This document shows positions 9,965 through 18,591 of a stretch of 64,000 nt of DNA, one piece after another. Positions within the stretch are counted from its first letter, which is position 1, and the number at the start of each line of letters is the position of its first letter. The notes beneath the pieces are model-generated. The model made no database searches, had not been told where the DNA came from, and saw nothing but the letters and a program-made list of their open reading frames with translations. The DNA lies in the NCBI GenBank assembly GCA_001725945.1, contig LRMT01000043.1, forward strand, positions 1 to 64,000. Direction: 5' to 3'. This DNA is from Cupriavidus sp. UYMMa02A. GTDB lineage: Bacteria > Pseudomonadota > Gammaproteobacteria > Burkholderiales > Burkholderiaceae. Position numbers and translations under genes: made by a program.

Positions 9965-10979
9965 GGCGCTCCCGCGCTTGCGCAACAGGTCGAGCGCCAC
10001 GTCGACGATCATGTCTTCCTGGCCGCCCACCATGCGACGCCTGCCCAAGTTCGACAAGGATGTCGACGGCCTTGATGCCGTACTTCGCCGCGGCGGCCTC
10101 GGAATGCCGGAGGAAACTGGAATAGACGCCGGCATAGCCCAGCGCGAGCGTTTCCCGGTCGACACGCACGGGCCGGTCCTGCAGCGGCCGGACGAGGTCA
10201 TCGGCCGCATCCATTAGCCTGAACAGGTCGCAGCCGTGGTTCCAGCCCAGCCGATCGGCAGTGGCAATGAAGACTTCCAGCGGGGCGTTGCCCGCCCCCG
10301 CGCCCATGCCAGCCAGGCTGGCGTCCACCCGGTCGCAGCCCTCCTCCACCGCCACGATCGAATTCGCCACGCCAAGCGAGAGATTGTGGTGCGCGTGGAT
10401 GCCGACCTCGGTCTGCGCGTCCAGAACGTCCTTGAATGCGCGGATGCGTTGGCGGACATCCTCCATCCCCAATGCACCGCCGGAGTCGACCACGTAGACG
10501 CAGGTCGCCCCGTAGCGCTCCATCAGCTTTGCCTGGTCCGCCAGCTTCGCCGGCGTGGTCATATGACTCATCATCAGGAAGCCCACGGGATCCATGCCCA
10601 GCTCGCGCGCGTCTCGATATGCTGCTTCGCGACGTCCGCCTCCGTGCAGTGCGTGGCCACCCGGACGACGCGGGCGCAGCGGTGTAGGCTTCCGTCAGGT
10701 CGTGGACCGTGCCGATGCCGGGCAGCAGCAGCGTGGCGATCTTTGCCTGCTTCACGACGTCGGCGACGGCTCGATCCACTCGAGGTCCGTGTGCGCGCCG
10801 AAGCCGTAGTTGAAGCTCGACCCTTGCAGGCCGTCGCCGTGCGCCACTTCGATGGAGTCAACGCCCGCCTCGTCAAGCGCCCGGGCGATACTCCGGGCCT
10901 GCGCGACGCTGTACTGGTGACGGATGGCGTGGCTGCCATCGCGCAGCGTGACGTCGGACACGTAGATCTTCTTGCTCAC
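9959..10979 (-). CDS. 4-hydroxy-2-oxovalerate aldolase (frameshifted)
   Basis: DmpG/MhpE-type class II aldolase that cleaves 4-hydroxy-2-oxovalerate to pyruvate and acetaldehyde and works in complex with the acylating dehydrogenase encoded upstream. Motifs: VTLRDGSHA at the N-terminus (from a GTG at 10979), VVDSGGALG, the Mn ligand motif GIHAHHNL, and the C-terminal [13 protein letters not shown]. At least four frame changes (about 10766, 10683, 10604 and 10045) separate these motifs, the most damaged gene in the window. Restored length is about 340 residues, normal for the family. Confidence 0.88.
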
Positions 10980-10990
10980 TTTCGGCTCCT

Positions 10991-11926
10991 TCAGATGGCG
11001 GCGATGACAGCTTCGACCATGCGCTCGGCCGTCGACAGGGCCGCGCTGGTCATGATGTCCAGGTTCCCGGCGTACGCCGGAAGATAGTGCGCTGCCCCTT
11101 CGACTTCCAGCAGCACCGTCGTCTTCAGTCCGCTCACGCGTCCGATCCCCGGCACGTTCAGGTCGTGCACGCGGTCGAACTGGACATCCTGCTTGAGCCG
11201 GTAGCCCGGCACGTAGCGCTGCACAGCCGCCACCATCTCCTCCACCGACGCGGACACGCGGGCCTCGTCCGTCTCTTCGCTCAGGCAGTAGACCGTGTCG
11301 CGCATCATCAGCGGCGGCTCGGCCGGGTTGAGGACGATGATCGCCTTGCCGCGTTCGGCGCCGCCTACCGTCTGGATCGCGCGCGAAGTAGTCTCGGTGA
11401 ACTCGTCGATATTCGCGCGCGTGCCCGGCCCAGCCGAGCGGCTGGAGATGCTGGCGACAATCTCCGCGTAACGGACCTTCGCCACGCGTGACACCGCCGC
11501 CACGACGGGAATGGTGGCCTGCCCGCCGCAGGTGACCATGTTGACGTTCGGTGCGTTGACGCAGCTATCGCCGTTGATCACCGGCACGCAGTATGGGCCG
11601 ATGGCCGCCGGCGTCAGGTCCACCATCCGCACGCCCGGCTTGCGTTCCCGCAGGAAATGGTCGTTGGCGATATGCGCGGCGGCGCTGGTGGCGTCGAAGA
11701 CAAGATCGACGTCGGCAAACACGGGCAGCCGCGCAAGTCCCTCCACGCCCTCATGGGTGGTCGCCACGCCTAACCGGGCGGCGCGTGCCAGCCCTTCCGA
11801 TTCCGGGTCGATGCCGACCATGGCCGCCAGCTCCACGTTGCGGCCATGCCGCAGGATCTTGATCATCAGGTCGGTGCCGATGTTGCCGCTTCCGATGATG
11901 GCAGCCTTGAGCTTCCTCGTTGACAT
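10991..11926 (-). CDS. Acetaldehyde dehydrogenase (acetylating)
   Basis: 311 residues, intact. Converts acetaldehyde to acetyl-CoA with NAD+ and CoA (DmpF/MhpF/BphJ family). The Rossmann motif GSGNIGTDL and the catalytic cysteine in [11 protein letters not shown] are present, as are [10 protein letters not shown] and the C-terminal dimer segment. It lies 12 bp upstream of the aldolase gene, matching the channelled aldolase-dehydrogenase complex known from phenol and biphenyl pathways. Confidence 0.95.
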   Translation of the reverse strand: MSTRKLKAAIIGSGNIGTDLMIKILRHGRNVELAAMVGIDPESEGLARAARLGVATTHEGVEGLARLPVFADVDLVFDATSAAAHIANDHFLRERKPGVRMVDLTPAAIGPYCVPVINGDSCVNAPNVNMVTCGGQATIPVVAAVSRVAKVRYAEIVASISSRSAGPGTRANIDEFTETTSRAIQTVGGAERGKAIIVLNPAEPPLMMRDTVYCLSEETDEARVSASVEEMVAAVQRYVPGYRLKQDVQFDRVHDLNVPGIGRVSGLKTTVLLEVEGAAHYLPAYAGNLDIMTSAALSTAERMVEAVIAAI

Positions 11927-11939
11927 GCAATGCTCCCGT

Positions 11940-12733
11940 TCAGTTTGCAGCGAAGGCCGTCCGGACGACGCCCAGCCCCGCGATGGTGGTGTCGATGATG
12001 TCTCCCGGCGAGACGGTGACCATGGGCCCGAGGGCGCCGGTCATGATGACGTCGCCCGCCTGCAGGGGCCGGCCGACTTCGGCCATCTTGCGCGTCAGCC
12101 ACAGCGCTGCGCTCAGCGGATGGCCAAGGCAGGCCGCTCCCACGCCGACGGAGACGACCTCACCCTTGCGTTCCATCAGCATCCCGCAGGTGCGCAGGTC
12201 CACCTCCGACAGCTTGCGGGGCCGGGTGCCCAGGGAATAAAGGCCGGACGAGGCGTTGTCGGCGACCGTGTCCAGCAAGCGGATATCCCAGTCTTTGATG
12301 CGGCTGCCGACGATCTCCACCGCTGGCAGGACGTAGGCGATGGTCGAGATCAGTTGCGACAGGGTCACCTGTTCGCTGTCGAGATCTCGCTCCAGCACCA
12401 CGGCCACTTCCGCCTCGACCTTCGGCTGGAGCACGCGCCCAGACGCCACCTCCTCGTCGGGGGCAAGTTCCATGTCGGCGAACAGCATGCCGAAGTCCGG
12501 TGCATCGACGCCGAGCTGCTGCTGCACGGACTTCGAGGTCAGGCCGATCTTGCGGCCCGTCAGGCGGCGTCCGGTCTCGAGGTAGTGCTGGGTGTTGATG
12601 TCCTGGACGGCATAGCGCCCGCCACGCCCATCGCGGCCAGTTCCTCCCGCACCGGGAGGATCGGCTGCCCATCACGGGCGGCATGGCGAAGCGACGTGGC
12701 CAGTCGTTGCAGGACGGCAGTGTCCTTGGTCAT
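11940..12733 (-). CDS. 2-oxopent-4-enoate hydratase (frameshifted)
   Basis: FAH-superfamily hydratase (DmpE/MhpD/BphH type) that adds water to 2-hydroxypenta-2,4-dienoate to give 4-hydroxy-2-oxovalerate. The N-terminal part ([18 protein letters not shown]) starts at the ATG at 12733. One shift near 12617 separates it from the part carrying GRKIGLTSK, the metal-binding [11 protein letters not shown] and [16 protein letters not shown] segments. About 264 residues after repair. It lies directly upstream of the acetaldehyde dehydrogenase gene. Confidence 0.9.
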
Positions 12734-12743
12734 ATGCGGCACC

Positions 12744-13035
12744 TCATAGCGGCGGATTCAGGTTGTCGGCGCTCGCGAAAACGAGCTTCCAGGGCTTCAT
12801 GACACGCCCCGGAACAGCGACGCTTGGCGAATGGGTCGTTGGCGGCAAGCTTCGACGCCTCGCTCTCGTTGGCGACCTCATAGACGAACAGCGCCCCGGT
12901 GCCGTCGGCAAACGGGCCGGCGACCACTAGTCGCCCTTGTTGCAACAGGTCCTGCAGGTAGGCCCGATGAGCAGGCCGGAGCTGGGCGAGCCGCTCGGGC
13001 TCGCTGACGTACTCGACGAAAGCTGCGAATTTCAT
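12744..13035 (-). CDS. YciI family protein (frameshifted near its end)
   Basis: About 97 residues with a dimeric alpha+beta barrel (YCII domain). AHRAYLQDLLQQGRLVVAGPF is the diagnostic stretch, with the conserved His in the first helix region. A shift near 12820 separates the last third (ADNLNPPL then stop at 12744). The fold is related to muconolactone isomerase, and YciI-like proteins often act as dehydrochlorinases or isomerases in aromatic pathways. It is upstream of the hydratase in the same operon. Confidence 0.75.
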
Positions 13036-13051
13036 GGCAATGCTCAGTAAC

Positions 13052-14953
13052 TCAGTGATTGAGGAAGCCGATGGAGATCCAGGGCACGGCAGCGACCACC
13101 ACCGTCCCGGCGACCAGGGAAATCATGTAGCGCCAGATGTGCCGCACACCCTCGCTCGGCCTGGTGCGGCTGATGGCGCAGGCGGCGTAGTAGCGACCCC
13201 GAACGGCGGCGCGAACAAGCCAATGCCCATGGCGAGCACGACGATCATTGAGTAGTGCACGTCGTGAATGCCGAGTTGTCGCGCGATGGGGAACAGCAGC
13301 GGCCCGAACAGAACGATGGCGGGGATTCCCTCCAGCACGCTGCCGAGCAGGACAAAGGCCAGGATGGAGACCGCGATGAAGGCCGGGCCCCCGCCTGGCA
13401 GCTTCGCCATGGCCGCTGCCAAGTCGCCGGAGAAGCCGGACTGCGTGAGCGACCAGGCCATGCCGGTGGCAGTCCCGATGATCAGCAGAATGGCGCCGGA
13501 CAGGCCGCCGTGTCCACCAGCGCCGGCCAGATCTGCCGAACGTCGAACTTCCGGTACACCAGCACGCCGACGACGATGGCATAGACAATGCCGATGGTGG
13601 ACACCTCGGTCGCCGTCGCCACGCCCTCCACCACTGCGGCGCGGATAACAAAGGGAAGCGCCAGTGCCGGCAACGCGACCAGGAGGCTCTTGCCAACCGC
13701 CGTCCAGCTTGCACGCGGACTGCATGCGGCGCCGGCCTTGCGCGCCCGCCACCACACCACTAGCCCGAGCATCAGGGCCAGGACGACACCCGGCAGCAGG
13801 CCGGCCGTGAACAGATCGGCAATGGAGATGCCGGTGACGGAGCCGATGGTGATCAGCACGAGGCTCGGCGGTACAGTCTCGGTCTGCGCGCCGGTGGCCG
13901 CCAGCAGCGCAACCATGTCGCCATCGTCGGCGCCGCGCTGCTTCATTTCGGGGAAGAGCGCCGGAGCGATCGCGGCCATGTCCGCCGCCTTGGCACCCGA
14001 GATACCCGACACGAGGTACATCGCGCCGATCAGCACGTAGGACAGGCCGCCGCGGATATGTCCGAGTAGGTTGGCCAGGAACTGCACCATCGCCCGCGCC
14101 ATCGACGTCATCTCGATCAGCACGCCGAGGAAGACGAACAGCGGCACCGCCAGCAGGATCAGGTGCGACATGCCTTCGTCCATCCGGCCGACGACGACGA
14201 TGGTCGGCGTCGAAGTGGTCAGCGAGAGGTAGGCGAATGTGGCCAGCCCGAACGAGAACGCGATGGGCACACCGGCAAAGACCAGCAGGCCGACGACGCG
14301 ACGAAGAACACCAGCAGGTTGGCATTGCCCAGCCCTTGCAGCACCGGCTGCAGCCCGGCCAGCGCGCCCGCCACGGCGCCGCAGACAGCCAGCGCCACCA
14401 GTGCCATGCGCAGGCTGACCGTGGATAGCAACCGCACCACGCTCATCAGCAGGATGAGCGCGATCCCGGTCGGTAGAGCCGCGGCCCGCCAGGCGTTGGA
14501 GATGTCCAGCGCGGGCATCGTCACCAATGCCTCCTCGCTGGCGAACTCATAGGCCGGCCAGGCTACCAATGCCAGCCACGTCAGGGCGGCAACCGTTGCC
14601 ATCAGCTCGAACACGCAGCGCCACGCCGGCCCCGCCTTGTCCACGAGCGCCGTCATGCGCATGTGGCTGCCGCGCCGGAACGCCACCGCAGACCCAAGCA
14701 TGATGAGCCAGATGAAAAGCAGCGACGCCAGTTCGTCGACCCACACCAGCGGCGTGTGCAGGACGTATCGGCTCAGGACCCCGCTGAACAGCACGCCGAC
14801 CTCCGCGATCACGAGCAAGGCGGCCGGCACCTCCGACACCGCGCCCAGCACCTTGTCCGCCAGCCGTAGCGCCCGCGCCGGCGTGCTGCCTGGAACCTCG
14901 CCCACGGGACAATCCATGCCCCGGCGATCGACTTCGACCATATGGGTAGACAT
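13052..14953 (-). CDS. TRAP transporter permease, fused small and large subunits DctQM (frameshifted)
   Basis: The N-terminal part (from the ATG at 14953) is a four-helix DctQ subunit (ELASLLFIWLIMLGSAVAFRRGSHMRM). It reads through GNANLLVFF into a DctM large subunit (PIAFSFGLATFAYL, VSGISGAKAADMAAIAPA). Shifts near 14305, 13505 and 13195 break the frame; restored it is about 630 residues, the size of natural QM fusions. It imports an organic acid with the periplasmic receptor encoded at 15579-16616, driven by a sodium or proton gradient. Confidence 0.85.
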
Positions 14954-14965
14954 GACGCACCTCCC

Positions 14966-15490
14966 TCACTTCTGCGGCAATCCGAGGACGTTGGCCTGGA
15001 TCTCAGGATCGGTGAAACGCTCCAGGCGCTCCGGGTGCACCGTGACGGTGATCTCGCACGAGCCCGTCCCGACCGTCAGCCCAAGCAGGTGCCCCCCGGC
15101 GCCATTGAACGTGCCGTCCGTGACCGTGCCGTGTGCGTGGATCGACGGCTTGCCCTCCTTCCAGGCGATGGAGCCGGTCATGTTGGCCATCTCGACGTTG
15201 CGGTACGTCTTCGGGTCGAACTGCTTGCGGGTGAAGTCATAGAAGCCGAACGTCGCCTCCGACATGAAGCCGATGCCGACGAAGCTCGCGCTGGGGATCT
15301 TTTCGTCCTGCGCGAGTTGCTCCAGGTTCTGCAGCACGTTGTCGCCGTGCCGCAGGACCATCAGGTAGCCGGTGGGAGTCTTCATGTACTTGCCCTTCAT
15401 TTCCGGTGTTGCCGCGGCGCTGTGCGCCCCCATGCAAGAAAGGGTGATGCCCAACGTTAACAGCGATGCCATGCGCGTGAAGAAAGTCAT
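14966..15490 (-). CDS. PPC/DUF296 domain protein with signal peptide
   Basis: 174 residues. The first 26 form a signal peptide (basic start, hydrophobic MASLLTLGITLSC, cleavage near HSAAA), followed by a PPC domain (YLMVLRHGDNVLQNLEQLA..., the conserved GIG turn, and HxHGTV near the centre). PPC domains in bacteria form trimers of unknown function and are normally cytoplasmic, so export is notable. It lies between the TRAP permease and receptor genes and may assist periplasmic capture of the substrate. Confidence 0.75.
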   Translation of the reverse strand: MTFFTRMASLLTLGITLSCMGAHSAAATPEMKGKYMKTPTGYLMVLRHGDNVLQNLEQLAQDEKIPSASFVGIGFMSEATFGFYDFTRKQFDPKTYRNVEMANMTGSIAWKEGKPSIHAHGTVTDGTFNGAGGHLLGLTVGTGSCEITVTVHPERLERFTDPEIQANVLGLPQK

Positions 15491-15578
15491 GATGTCTCCT
15501 GGAATTCGAGTGTGAGCGTGGCCTCGGCGGTGGCGAGAAGCCACCAGCCATCGGCCCGTCTGATGGGAAAGGGTGCAA

Positions 15579-16616
15579 CTACACGAGCTTGCCCGCGTAC
15601 TTCTCCAGCAGCGCCCAGCTCTCGGCCGGGAACTTCTGCTGCCAGCCCTTGTAGAAGCCTTCCTTGCTCAGGTAGTCGCGGAAGGCCTTCACATCGGGCT
15701 GGTTGAAGGCCATGCCGCGGCCCTTCAGCTCGTCGCGCAGGCGGGAGTTCAGTGCCTCCACCGCCTGGCGCTGCTTGACCGCATAAGCATCGAACGTGGT
15801 GGCCGCGATCTGCCGCAGATCCTCAGGCAGCGAGTTCCATGTGCGCAGATTGGCCACGAGCCAGAAGCCGTCCCAGACGTGCGAGGTGAGCGAGCAGTAC
15901 TTCTGGACTTCGTACAGCTTCTGCGTCTGCAGGATGGTGAGCGGGTTCTCCTGCCCGTCGACGACTTTGGTCTGCAGCGCCGTGTAAGTCTCCGCCATGT
16001 TGATGCCGGCAGGCGCGGCACCGAAAGCCTTGAACATCGAGGTGAGCGCGGGGCTGAGCGGCACGCGAATCTTGAAGCCATTGAGGTCTTGCGGCGCGTT
16101 GATCTGGCGGCTGCTGCTGGTAATCTGGCGGAAGCCGTGGTCCCAGATCTTCGGCAAGGGCATCAGGTTGACCTTCGCGAACGCGCCTCGGATATGCGCG
16201 CCCAGCTCGCCGTCCATGGCTTTCCACACCTGGTCGTAGCCAGGGAACGCGAAGCCGATGCCGCTGATGGACGCCACCGGCACCAGCGTGCCCCAGATCA
16301 GGCCCGCCGTGCTGACGAAGTCGATGGCGCCGGAGCGGACCTGCGAGATCATGTCGGTGTCGTTGCCCAACTGGCTGTTGGGGAACACGCGGATGTTCAG
16401 GCGCCCATTCGAGACTCGGGCTATCTCGGCGGCCGCGGCGGTAAGGTTGGCGGTGGTCGGATGGGTGGCGTCGAGCGCGATGCCGAGCTTGTAGTTGTAG
16501 GTCTGCCCCGCCGCACGCGCGGGCGAGCCGATCATCAGGCCGGAGGCAGCCGACGCCGCCGCCATGGCAATACTCTGCTTGAGCGCCAGGCGGCGCCCGC
16601 TGTTGAACCCGCTCAT
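15579..16616 (-). CDS. TRAP transporter substrate-binding protein DctP
   Basis: 345 residues, intact. Signal peptide at 1-35 (GRRLALKQSIAMAAASAASG, cleavage after SPARA). The receptor body shows the DctP arginine motif region GFKIRVPLSPALTSMFKAFGA and the ENPL segment. In this family that arginine binds a substrate carboxylate. It is encoded with the fused permease and the meta-cleavage enzymes, so the ligand is probably a carboxylate entering this pathway. The start is the ATG at 16616. Confidence 0.92.
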   Translation of the reverse strand: MSGFNSGRRLALKQSIAMAAASAASGLMIGSPARAAGQTYNYKLGIALDATHPTTANLTAAAAEIARVSNGRLNIRVFPNSQLGNDTDMISQVRSGAIDFVSTAGLIWGTLVPVASISGIGFAFPGYDQVWKAMDGELGAHIRGAFAKVNLMPLPKIWDHGFRQITSSSRQINAPQDLNGFKIRVPLSPALTSMFKAFGAAPAGINMAETYTALQTKVVDGQENPLTILQTQKLYEVQKYCSLTSHVWDGFWLVANLRTWNSLPEDLRQIAATTFDAYAVKQRQAVEALNSRLRDELKGRGMAFNQPDVKAFRDYLSKEGFYKGWQQKFPAESWALLEKYAGKLV

Positions 16617-16690
16617 CACTTGTCTCCTGTGTTCTGATTTATAGTGTCCGGCGGTATAGCGGCGGTGGCCTGGCCGGCCACCCATGCAGC

Positions 16691-17023
16691 TTATGCAGCG
16701 CTGGCTTTCCGGCTGCTGAGATACTTCGAGAAGCTCCTCGCGCCGTCCCAGTCCTGGATCAGCGTCAGCCGGCGCTTCAGGAACAGCCCGTCGGCCACGC
16801 GTTCGGCAAACGCCTCGAAGGTCTGCGTCGGATCGTCGATCTCGAAAACGAAGTAGACCTTCGCCTCCTCGTTCGACAGCCACGGCCCCGCCAGCAGCTT
16901 CAGGTCGCCCGGCAGGTTGTGCGGGCGCACGCCCTTGCGCAGGTTCCCGAGGAAACCCACGACGCCCTGCATGGTCTTCGGGGACATGTCGCGCAGCCAG
17001 ACTTCGTTGAAAAACTTCGGCAT
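16691..17023 (-). CDS. Small alpha+beta barrel-like protein, copy 1
   Basis: 110 residues starting MPKFFNEVWLRDMSP. It has no signal peptide or membrane segment. The alternating strand/helix order and the LLAGPWLSNEEAKVYFVFEIDD core suggest a dimeric alpha+beta barrel, as in YciI or muconolactone isomerase. It is a clear paralogue of the next gene at 17043-17357: FNEVWL/LNEVWL, GPWLS.EEAKV.F.FEIDDP and the F/YAERV..GLF.RR.LTL segment are shared. Function is unknown, but its place in the operon suggests a catalytic step or a binding role. Confidence 0.75.
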   Translation of the reverse strand: MPKFFNEVWLRDMSPKTMQGVVGFLGNLRKGVRPHNLPGDLKLLAGPWLSNEEAKVYFVFEIDDPTQTFEAFAERVADGLFLKRRLTLIQDWDGARSFSKYLSSRKASAA

Positions 17024-17042
17024 CTTCTTTCTCCCTGTATCC

Positions 17043-17357
17043 TCAGGCCGACACACGGTCGGTGTAGGCCTTCATCTCGTCCCAGCCCGACAGCAGCGTG
17101 AGCTTGCGGCGAGCGAACAGTCCGCTCACCACGCGCTCGGCGTAGGCGTCGAACATGGTCGAGGGGTCGTCGATCTCGAAGATGAACATCACCTTCGCTT
17201 CCTCGGCGGACAGCCAGGGGCCGGCGACCATACGCAAATCGGGCGGCAGGTTGTCGGGCTTCGAGCCGACGCTAAGATTGCCGAAAAAGGTCACCGCCTC
17301 TTCGATCACCTCCGGCTTGATGTCGCCAAGCCAGACTTCATTGAGAAACAGGGGCAT
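17043..17357 (-). CDS. Small alpha+beta barrel-like protein, copy 2
   Basis: 104 residues starting MPLFLNEVWLGDIKP, paralogous to 16691-17023 and separated from it by 19 bp. The ATG at 17357 follows a GGAGAC ribosome site. It is probably the first gene of the operon running down to 9959. The pair could form a heterodimer, as duplicated ferredoxin-like proteins often do. No function is known to me. Confidence 0.75.
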   Translation of the reverse strand: MPLFLNEVWLGDIKPEVIEEAVTFFGNLSVGSKPDNLPPDLRMVAGPWLSAEEAKVMFIFEIDDPSTMFDAYAERVVSGLFARRKLTLLSGWDEMKAYTDRVSA

Positions 17358-17436
17358 CGATGTCTCCAGGTCAATGTTCGGGCCGCGGGGGATTGCGGCG
17401 CGATGACCGAAGCATATGAAAAGGCCGCCCCGCGTC

Positions 17437-17456
17437 ATATCCTCGAATCGAGATAT
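17437..17456. promoter_or_regulatory. Inverted repeat upstream of the meta-cleavage/TRAP operon
   Basis: ATATCCTCGAATCGAGATAT is a near-palindrome (CTCGA/TCGAG about a central A, flanked by ATAT on both sides). It lies 80 bp upstream of the first gene's start at 17357. It is a candidate operator for the operon; the convergent LysR gene at 9013 is a possible partner. Confidence 0.4.
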
Positions 17457-17700
17457 CAGACTTTCCTTGGGGAGGTATCAGTGATATGCAAACCCAGGCG
17501 CTGGCGTGCCGGGAAGAACTTGCGCAACCAGTCCGTGACAAGATTCAGGACCGTCCGGTTGTCATCAGAGAAGATGAAATGATCGATCTCCGAGAACAGG
17601 TGCAGTTCGGCCGGCATCCTGGCGTTGCGGAACAGTTCGATCGACTGCGCCTTCCGCCGGGCATTGCTGCTGTCGCGTGGCAACATGGCGGCTTTGTTGA
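17456..17700 (-). pseudogene. Alpha/beta-hydrolase remnant, C-terminal end
   Basis: The last 60-80 residues read like the C-terminus of an alpha/beta-hydrolase: PAELHLFSEIDHFIFSDDN contains the catalytic histidine region, followed by VLNLVTDWLRKFFP. Nothing upstream supplies the nucleophile or the lid; the frame passes into sequence without similarity. The gene is therefore 5'-truncated. It lies just upstream of the TRAP operon and may have been part of it. Confidence 0.55.
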
Positions 17701-17867
17701 GCGGCCGATCAGCTGCACGTTCGTGGTGATCTCGGCGCTGCTGGTGGTGACCGTCACGTGGTCCGCATGGCGCTCGCACGGCGGCAGTAAGGTCCCGGCA
17801 GTCGAGGTGCCGGATGCAGGGCTGGCTGTGAAGGAGTAACAACAGCCGTCTGAACAGAAATCGTGGC

Positions 17868-17907
17868 ATGCGAACCCGGGAGGACCATGGTCATCCCGGG
17901 TTCGCAT
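17868..17907 (+). terminator. Strong hairpin, probable intrinsic terminator
   Basis: A perfect 14-bp stem (17868-17881 with 17894-17907, core CGAACCCGGGA) with a 12-base loop is followed by TTT on the plus strand. It would end a plus-strand transcript coming from 17486-17839, where an unrecognised open frame ends at 17839. Confidence 0.6.
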
Positions 17908-18348
17908 TTTGCGCTCGATTATCCGATCGAGCTCAGGTCTAAGGGTAAGCGACCAGCCTGCCGGACTGGACCGCGGCCAGCGACGCACAGGAGACCCGAG
18001 CGCTGGCGGCTGGAAGTCGTCGGGAGCTGCCCCCCCGGACGGTGCCCGCTACTGGCGCGTGCATGGGTCGCTGCCGCGGGACGAACGCTGGTTGGTGTAG
18101 CCAGGCATCGGCCGCGCGAACGGCGTTCTCAGGGTATCGCTGGCGGCGACTCGCTTACCTACACTGCGAGAATCTGCTGATGATGGCTGGCACCGCCCTG
18201 ACCGCGTACCGGCGTGCCATGGGTGCATGCAGGGGGCCTATACTGAACTCAGCCGACACGCACCCCGCAGCGACCGACGGGGGCACTGGCGCCTCCGCAC
18301 GCGGTGCCGGGGATGAATGCCTTCACGGGCGCCAGACAAGGACCTGCC
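17908..18348. other. Region without a recognised gene
   Basis: About 440 bases between the hairpin and the small ORF at 18349. Open frames are short and match nothing I recognise. It should contain the promoter of the small ORF and the radical SAM gene. Confidence 0.4.
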
Positions 18349-18535
18349 ATGAGCAATCGCCACTATGTCGTCATGATCGACAACCCAGGGATGTCTCCGA
18401 CGAACAGATGGCCGAGTACATCAAGCTCGCCATCGCCAACTGGGCGCGGGAGTGCCACCGCCGCCACCGGACAGCCCCTTCTTCGACCTGGATGTATTGT
18501 CAGTAACGGCCGTCCACAAGGCACATAAGGATTAA
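18349..18535 (+). CDS. Small hypothetical protein (frameshifted)
   Basis: The ATG at 18349 is preceded by AAGGA. The protein begins MSNRHYVVMIDNPGMS, continues one frame over as DEQMAEYIKLAIANWARECH, then returns as DLDVLSVTAVHKAHKD before the TAA at 18533-18535. Joined, these give about 62 coherent residues with an acidic helix. It lies 56 bp upstream of the radical SAM gene on the same strand. I do not recognise the family. Confidence 0.5.
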
Positions 18536-18591
18536 GCGTTAAGCGCGCGGGGCGGCACCCCTGCAGCCAGGTTCCATTGCGGGACAGAGCC

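Noticed and set aside
8892..10595. A 567-codon minus-strand frame running through the LysR gene
   Set aside because: Only its first third (up to about 10050) is aldolase. The rest is antisense to the LysR gene and open through base composition.
17486..17839. A plus-strand gene ending just before the terminator hairpin
   Set aside because: The frame overlaps the hydrolase remnant on the other strand and matches nothing; only the hairpin supports it.
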